This document shows, piece after piece, positions 61,823-64,000 of a stretch of DNA of 64,000 bases. The DNA comes from Jejuia pallidilutea. GTDB taxonomy: Bacteria > Bacteroidota > Bacteroidia > Flavobacteriales > Flavobacteriaceae. How positions within the stretch are numbered: position 1 is the stretch's first letter; each line of letters begins with the position of its first letter. A program made the position numbers and the translations under genes. The notes under the pieces were generated by a model, which had not been told where the DNA came from, did no database searches, and was given only the letters and a program-made list of their open reading frames with translations. The stretch spans positions 1 to 64,000 of the forward strand of contig NZ_PVEO01000008.1 of the NCBI RefSeq assembly GCF_002973595.1, written 5' to 3'.

Positions 61823-61850
61823 ACCTAACATCTTAGTAGTATTAGTGCGT

Positions 61851-61880
61851 AAGCCCAAGGTGAAGATCTTGGGCTTTTTT
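61851..61880 (+). terminator. Terminator of the DUF4293 gene
   Basis: Stem AAGCCCAAG / CTTGGGCTT followed by TTTT, 28 bp after the stop. Confidence 0.85.
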
Positions 61881-61978
61881 AATGAAATGTTGTTTTGGAA
61901 AGCGAACAGTATTCAAAACAGAAAATAGAACAAACCCTTACAAAAGCTAGATAAAAACTTTAATTGAGGCCAAAAAAA

Positions 61979-62002
61979 AGCCTGAACATAAGTTTCAGGC
62001 TT
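61979..62002 (-). terminator. Terminator of the SlyD-like FKBP gene
   Basis: Stem AAGCCTGAA / TTCAGGCTT; the minus strand continues with eight T, 20 bp past the stop. Confidence 0.85.
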
Positions 62003-62022
62003 GTATAAATTGTTAATGTCTC

Positions 62023-62451
62023 TTATTTTATTTCAACCAGTTCTAAGTCAAAAATTAATTCTTGTCCAGCCAAAGGGTGGTTTGCGTCAACAACAATATG
62101 GTCTTCTTTTACCTCTGCAACTCTAAATTGTATCTCTCTTCCGTTTTCATCCTTAGAAGCAAGCCCCATGCCAACCTCGGGTGTCATGTCTGGTGGTAGT
62201 TGTTCCTTTTTTACGTCATAGAACAATTCTTTATTAACCTCACCATAAGCTTCTTCAACAGGTATATTAATAGTTTTTTTCTCGTTTACCTCCATAGCAA
62301 TGATACCTTTTTCAAAACCAGGAATAAGCATGCCTTTGCCAAGTGTAATTTCTAGAGGTTCTCTTTCTAAAGAACTATCAAAAACTTGCCCATTGCTTAA
62401 TTTTCCTGTGTAATGTACTTTTACCGTATCATTTTCTTTTACTTTACTCAT
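62023..62451 (-). CDS. FKBP-type peptidyl-prolyl isomerase (SlyD/FkpB-like)
   Basis: A 142-residue cytoplasmic isomerase. The FKBP part (VHYTGKLSNGQVFDSSLEREPLEITLGKGMLIPGFE, ends near 68) is interrupted by an IF (insert-in-flap) chaperone domain (about 70-122, VEEAYGEVNKELFYDVKKEQLP) and resumes at HPLAGQELIFDLELVEI. This is the SlyD layout, but there is no His-rich metal tail. It probably assists folding of nascent proteins. Confidence 0.93.
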   Translation of the reverse strand: MSKVKENDTVKVHYTGKLSNGQVFDSSLEREPLEITLGKGMLIPGFEKGIIAMEVNEKKTINIPVEEAYGEVNKELFYDVKKEQLPPDMTPEVGMGLASKDENGREIQFRVAEVKEDHIVVDANHPLAGQELIFDLELVEIK

Positions 62452-62714
62452 AAATAATAATGTTTACTTTTTATATTTAGGCAAAAGTACGATTTGTAAA
62501 ATAGAATGTAGCCTTTTTTGGTGTCTTTCCAGTATTGCCATTACTATAATTTAAACATGTCTTTTCAATTTAGCCCTTTTTTAGTGCGTGTTTTCTATAT
62601 ACTTAAAGGTTTTTTTTAGCATATAAAAAACTATCGCAATTGCGAATTTGATGCCTTATGGAAGAAATTTATTTAACTGGCACTCGATGTAATGTTTTGC
62701 AGCGCTACAAACGG

Positions 62715-63209
62715 TTATCTTTTTGAAAACTCAATAACCTCTAGGTTGTCAATTTTTTTGTTATTAATGGTAAAGCGCAACATGGTCCTAGTTTTATGAA
62801 ATCCATGTTTGCCTACCGCGCCAGGGTTCATGTGAAGAAGGTTTAATTGTTTATCTGGCATAACTTTAAGAATGTGAGAGTGCCCACATATGAATAGCCG
62901 TGGTGGATTTTGTTTTATGGCTTCACGAATTCGCATGTTATACGCCCCAGGATACCCCCCAATATGTGTAATCCAAACATCTACACCTTCGCACATAAAA
63001 CGATTGTGTTCTGGGAATTCGGTTCGTATTTCGGTACTATCAATATTACCATAAACACTACGAAGTGGTTTTAGGGCTTTAATGGCATCTGTAACTTTTA
63101 AATCGCCAATATCACCGGCATGCCATACTTCATCAGCTTGTTTTACGTATTTTAAAATAGTGTTGTCTATGTAGCTGTGGGTGTCTGATAGGAGTAATAT
63201 TTTTGTCAC
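62715..63209 (-). CDS. YfcE-like metallophosphoesterase
   Basis: A 164-residue calcineurin-like phosphodiesterase. Metal motifs are in order: LLSDTHS (Asp, His), HAGDIGDL (Asp), VYGNIDS (Asn), THIGGYPG (His), and the closing GHSHILKV. Length matches the small YfcE/MJ0936 group, whose members act on phosphodiesters in vitro. The physiological substrate is unknown. It is probably monocistronic, with 263 gene-free bases downstream of its stop. Confidence 0.92.
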   Translation of the reverse strand: MTKILLLSDTHSYIDNTILKYVKQADEVWHAGDIGDLKVTDAIKALKPLRSVYGNIDSTEIRTEFPEHNRFMCEGVDVWITHIGGYPGAYNMRIREAIKQNPPRLFICGHSHILKVMPDKQLNLLHMNPGAVGKHGFHKTRTMLRFTINNKKIDNLEVIEFSKR

Positions 63210-63261
63210 TTGTATTTAATTTACTTCAGTATTTCGAAAACATACTTATGTTGGTAAAGTT

Positions 63262-63342
63262 ATGGAATCTTTAGGTAAAAGGTTTTTAAACTTTTTATGG
63301 GTTTCTATTGGCTTTGTTAGACAAATACTGAAATTCGTTTAA
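63262..63342 (+). CDS. Possible 26-residue peptide ORF (speculative)
   Basis: ATG at 63262 to TAA at 63340-63342 encodes MESLGKRFLNFLWVSIGFVR followed by QILKFV. The sequence is hydrophobic with basic ends, as in small membrane peptides. Its 3' half overlaps the right arm of a 10-bp inverted repeat (63225-63234 and 63323-63332). No -7 box was found at a suitable distance. It may be chance. Confidence 0.15.
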   Translation: MESLGKRFLNFLWVSIGFVRQILKFV

Positions 63343-63660
63343 TACTGCGTATTAAGTCATTAAAAATAAATGTAATATTAGAGGGTGAGAGTATTTAACG
63401 CAACGTTTTGTAAAAAGAAGCATCTATTAAAAAAATAAAATTATGAAATTTCTAAACGAACCGCTAAACTAACCTTCATAAAAAAACAAAAGTTTAGTTT
63501 TAAAGCAAATCTTAGGAACACACTGTGTTAAGAATATAATCCTGATAATAATAGCTAAAGTAATTAAAGCCAGAACCTGACTTTAGAAGTGTTGCTTGTT
63601 CGCTCAGCACTGGCAGGTAGGTGCCCAAAATCTTTTAATATTTAATTAAGATATGGTGCT
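63343..63660. other. Gene-free interval before truA with a GC-richer, foldable block
   Basis: An AT-rich stretch with two notable parts. At 63443-63472 there is a nine-codon ORF (MKFLNEPLN) whose stop lies in a CTAAACT/AGTTTAG hairpin followed by TTTT. At 63569-63635 a GC-richer block can form GTGTTG/CAGCAC (63589-63594 with 63605-63610) and GGCA/TGCC (63612-63625), then ends in AAAATCTTTT. A small RNA is possible but not shown. Confidence 0.3.
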
Positions 63661-63682
63661 TTTTAAGAAGCACAAATCTGTC

Positions 63683-63690
63683 TATCTTTG
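63683..63690 (+). promoter_or_regulatory. Promoter -7 box of truA
   Basis: TATCTTTG, 25 bp before the proposed TTG start. No TTG -33 box at 19 bp. Confidence 0.5.
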
Positions 63691-63715
63691 CACCCTTACT
63701 AAAGCATTACATGAG

Positions 63716-64000
63716 TTGCGATATTTTATAGAACTTTCTTATAATGGTAGCGCCTACCACGGTTGGCAAAAACAACCTACAGCTGTAACGGTTCAAGAGG
63801 TTTTAGAAAATGCTTTGTCTACCTTGTTAAATGAAACCATAGCTGTAATGGGTGCAGGACGTACAGATACTGGTGTGCACGCTAAACAAATGTTTGCGCA
63901 TTTTGATACAGCTAGGGAATTTAAGGCGGAAGATTTGGTGTACAAACTCAACTCTTTTTTGCCTTACGATATAGCCATTATATCCATTTTTAAAGTGAAC
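63716..64000 (+). CDS. truA: tRNA pseudouridine(38-40) synthase TruA, 5' part (cut by window edge)
   Basis: The frame opens at a TTG at 63716 and gives (M)RYFIELSYNGSAYHGWQKQ and so on; the first 95 codons are in the window. RYFIELSYNG-AYHGWQ and MGAGRTDTGVHAKQMFAHFD, with the catalytic Asp51, identify TruA, which makes pseudouridine at positions 38-40 of tRNA anticodon arms. An ATG 5 bases upstream (63711) is in another frame and stops after six codons. So TTG is either the real start, or one base has been lost after ATGAG. Confidence 0.9.
   Translation, partial: MRYFIELSYNGSAYHGWQKQPTAVTVQEVLENALSTLLNETIAVMGAGRTDTGVHAKQMFAHFDTAREFKAEDLVYKLNSFLPYDIAIISIFKVN

Noticed and set aside
62634-62645. 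Perfect palindrome TCGCAATTGCGA
   Set aside because: A 12-bp palindrome is noteworthy but isolated, with no second copy or promoter context to support an operator.
1-64000. CRISPR array, prophage, defence island or biosynthetic cluster
   Set aside because: No regularly spaced repeats, cas genes, phage structural genes, restriction systems or multidomain synthases are visible; the window is mostly core genome.

Overview
The window is chromosomal DNA from a member of the Bacteroidota, almost certainly family Flavobacteriaceae. The DNA is AT-rich. Start codons lack Shine-Dalgarno sequences. Many genes are preceded by the Bacteroidota promoter -7 box TAnnTTTG, in two cases exactly 19 bp after a TTG -33 box. 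Proteins carry type IX secretion (T9SS) C-terminal sorting domains. The gliding lipoprotein GldI, TonB-dependent receptors and many Bacteroidota-specific DUF families are present. The genus cannot be named from the sequence alone.

Layout. Bases 1-155 are the end of an IS1182-like insertion sequence, followed by a one-gene accessory cassette (about 206-848). Then come pepT, pyrD, two secreted T9SS cargo proteins, an HMG-CoA-lyase-like gene, a TonB receptor and guaB (857-11278). A LytTR two-component pair faces an outer-membrane beta-barrel receptor across a shared promoter region (11315-15593). An envelope-biogenesis run follows: DUF192, lgt, a cyclophilin-FKBP fusion, gldI and a DHH phosphatase (15598-19766). 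Next are ndk, two cold-shock genes, DUF721, an inserted serine-hydrolase cassette, and recF facing a TPR protein, ribH, two related small membrane proteins, mutL, two rhomboids and an EEP protein (19852-31500). Region 31504-37219 is a minus-strand cluster: DUF6122, WbqC, lepB, dapB, DUF5683, parB, parA. Then follow M16 and M48 peptidases, a SpoU methyltransferase, a DUF6503 lipoprotein, an amidohydrolase pair and DUF3810 (37407-48756). The last third is mostly housekeeping (pepD, yidD, cysS, folE, proS, tRNA-Glu, rpsT, rho, slyD-like FKBP, yfcE-like phosphoesterase, and the 5' end of truA), with a FadL-type porin, a Gly/Trp-rich then Ser/Arg-rich lipoprotein and a RidA-like lipoprotein among them.

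How the genes work together. Most of the window is core genome: nucleotide synthesis (pyrD, guaB, ndk), cofactors (ribH, folE), translation (proS, cysS, tRNA-Glu, rpsT, truA), replication, repair and segregation (recF, mutL, parAB), and the envelope (lgt, lepB, yidD, gldI, PPIases, rhomboids, porins). The accessory material is the IS end and two single-gene cassettes, one of unknown function and one a serine hydrolase lying between DUF721 and recF. Both cassettes are bracketed by related imperfect repeats.

Most interesting leads: (1) the repeat-bounded cassettes; (2) paired 9-bp repeats between the LytTR operon and the beta-barrel gene, which look like a LytTR operator; (3) a MutL whose whole C-terminal nuclease metal site is degenerate; (4) two small membrane proteins sharing an N-terminal motif between ribH and mutL; (5) an amidohydrolase pair in which two of three hydrolase domains lack the metal site. 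I did not find a clearly new defence or biosynthetic system.
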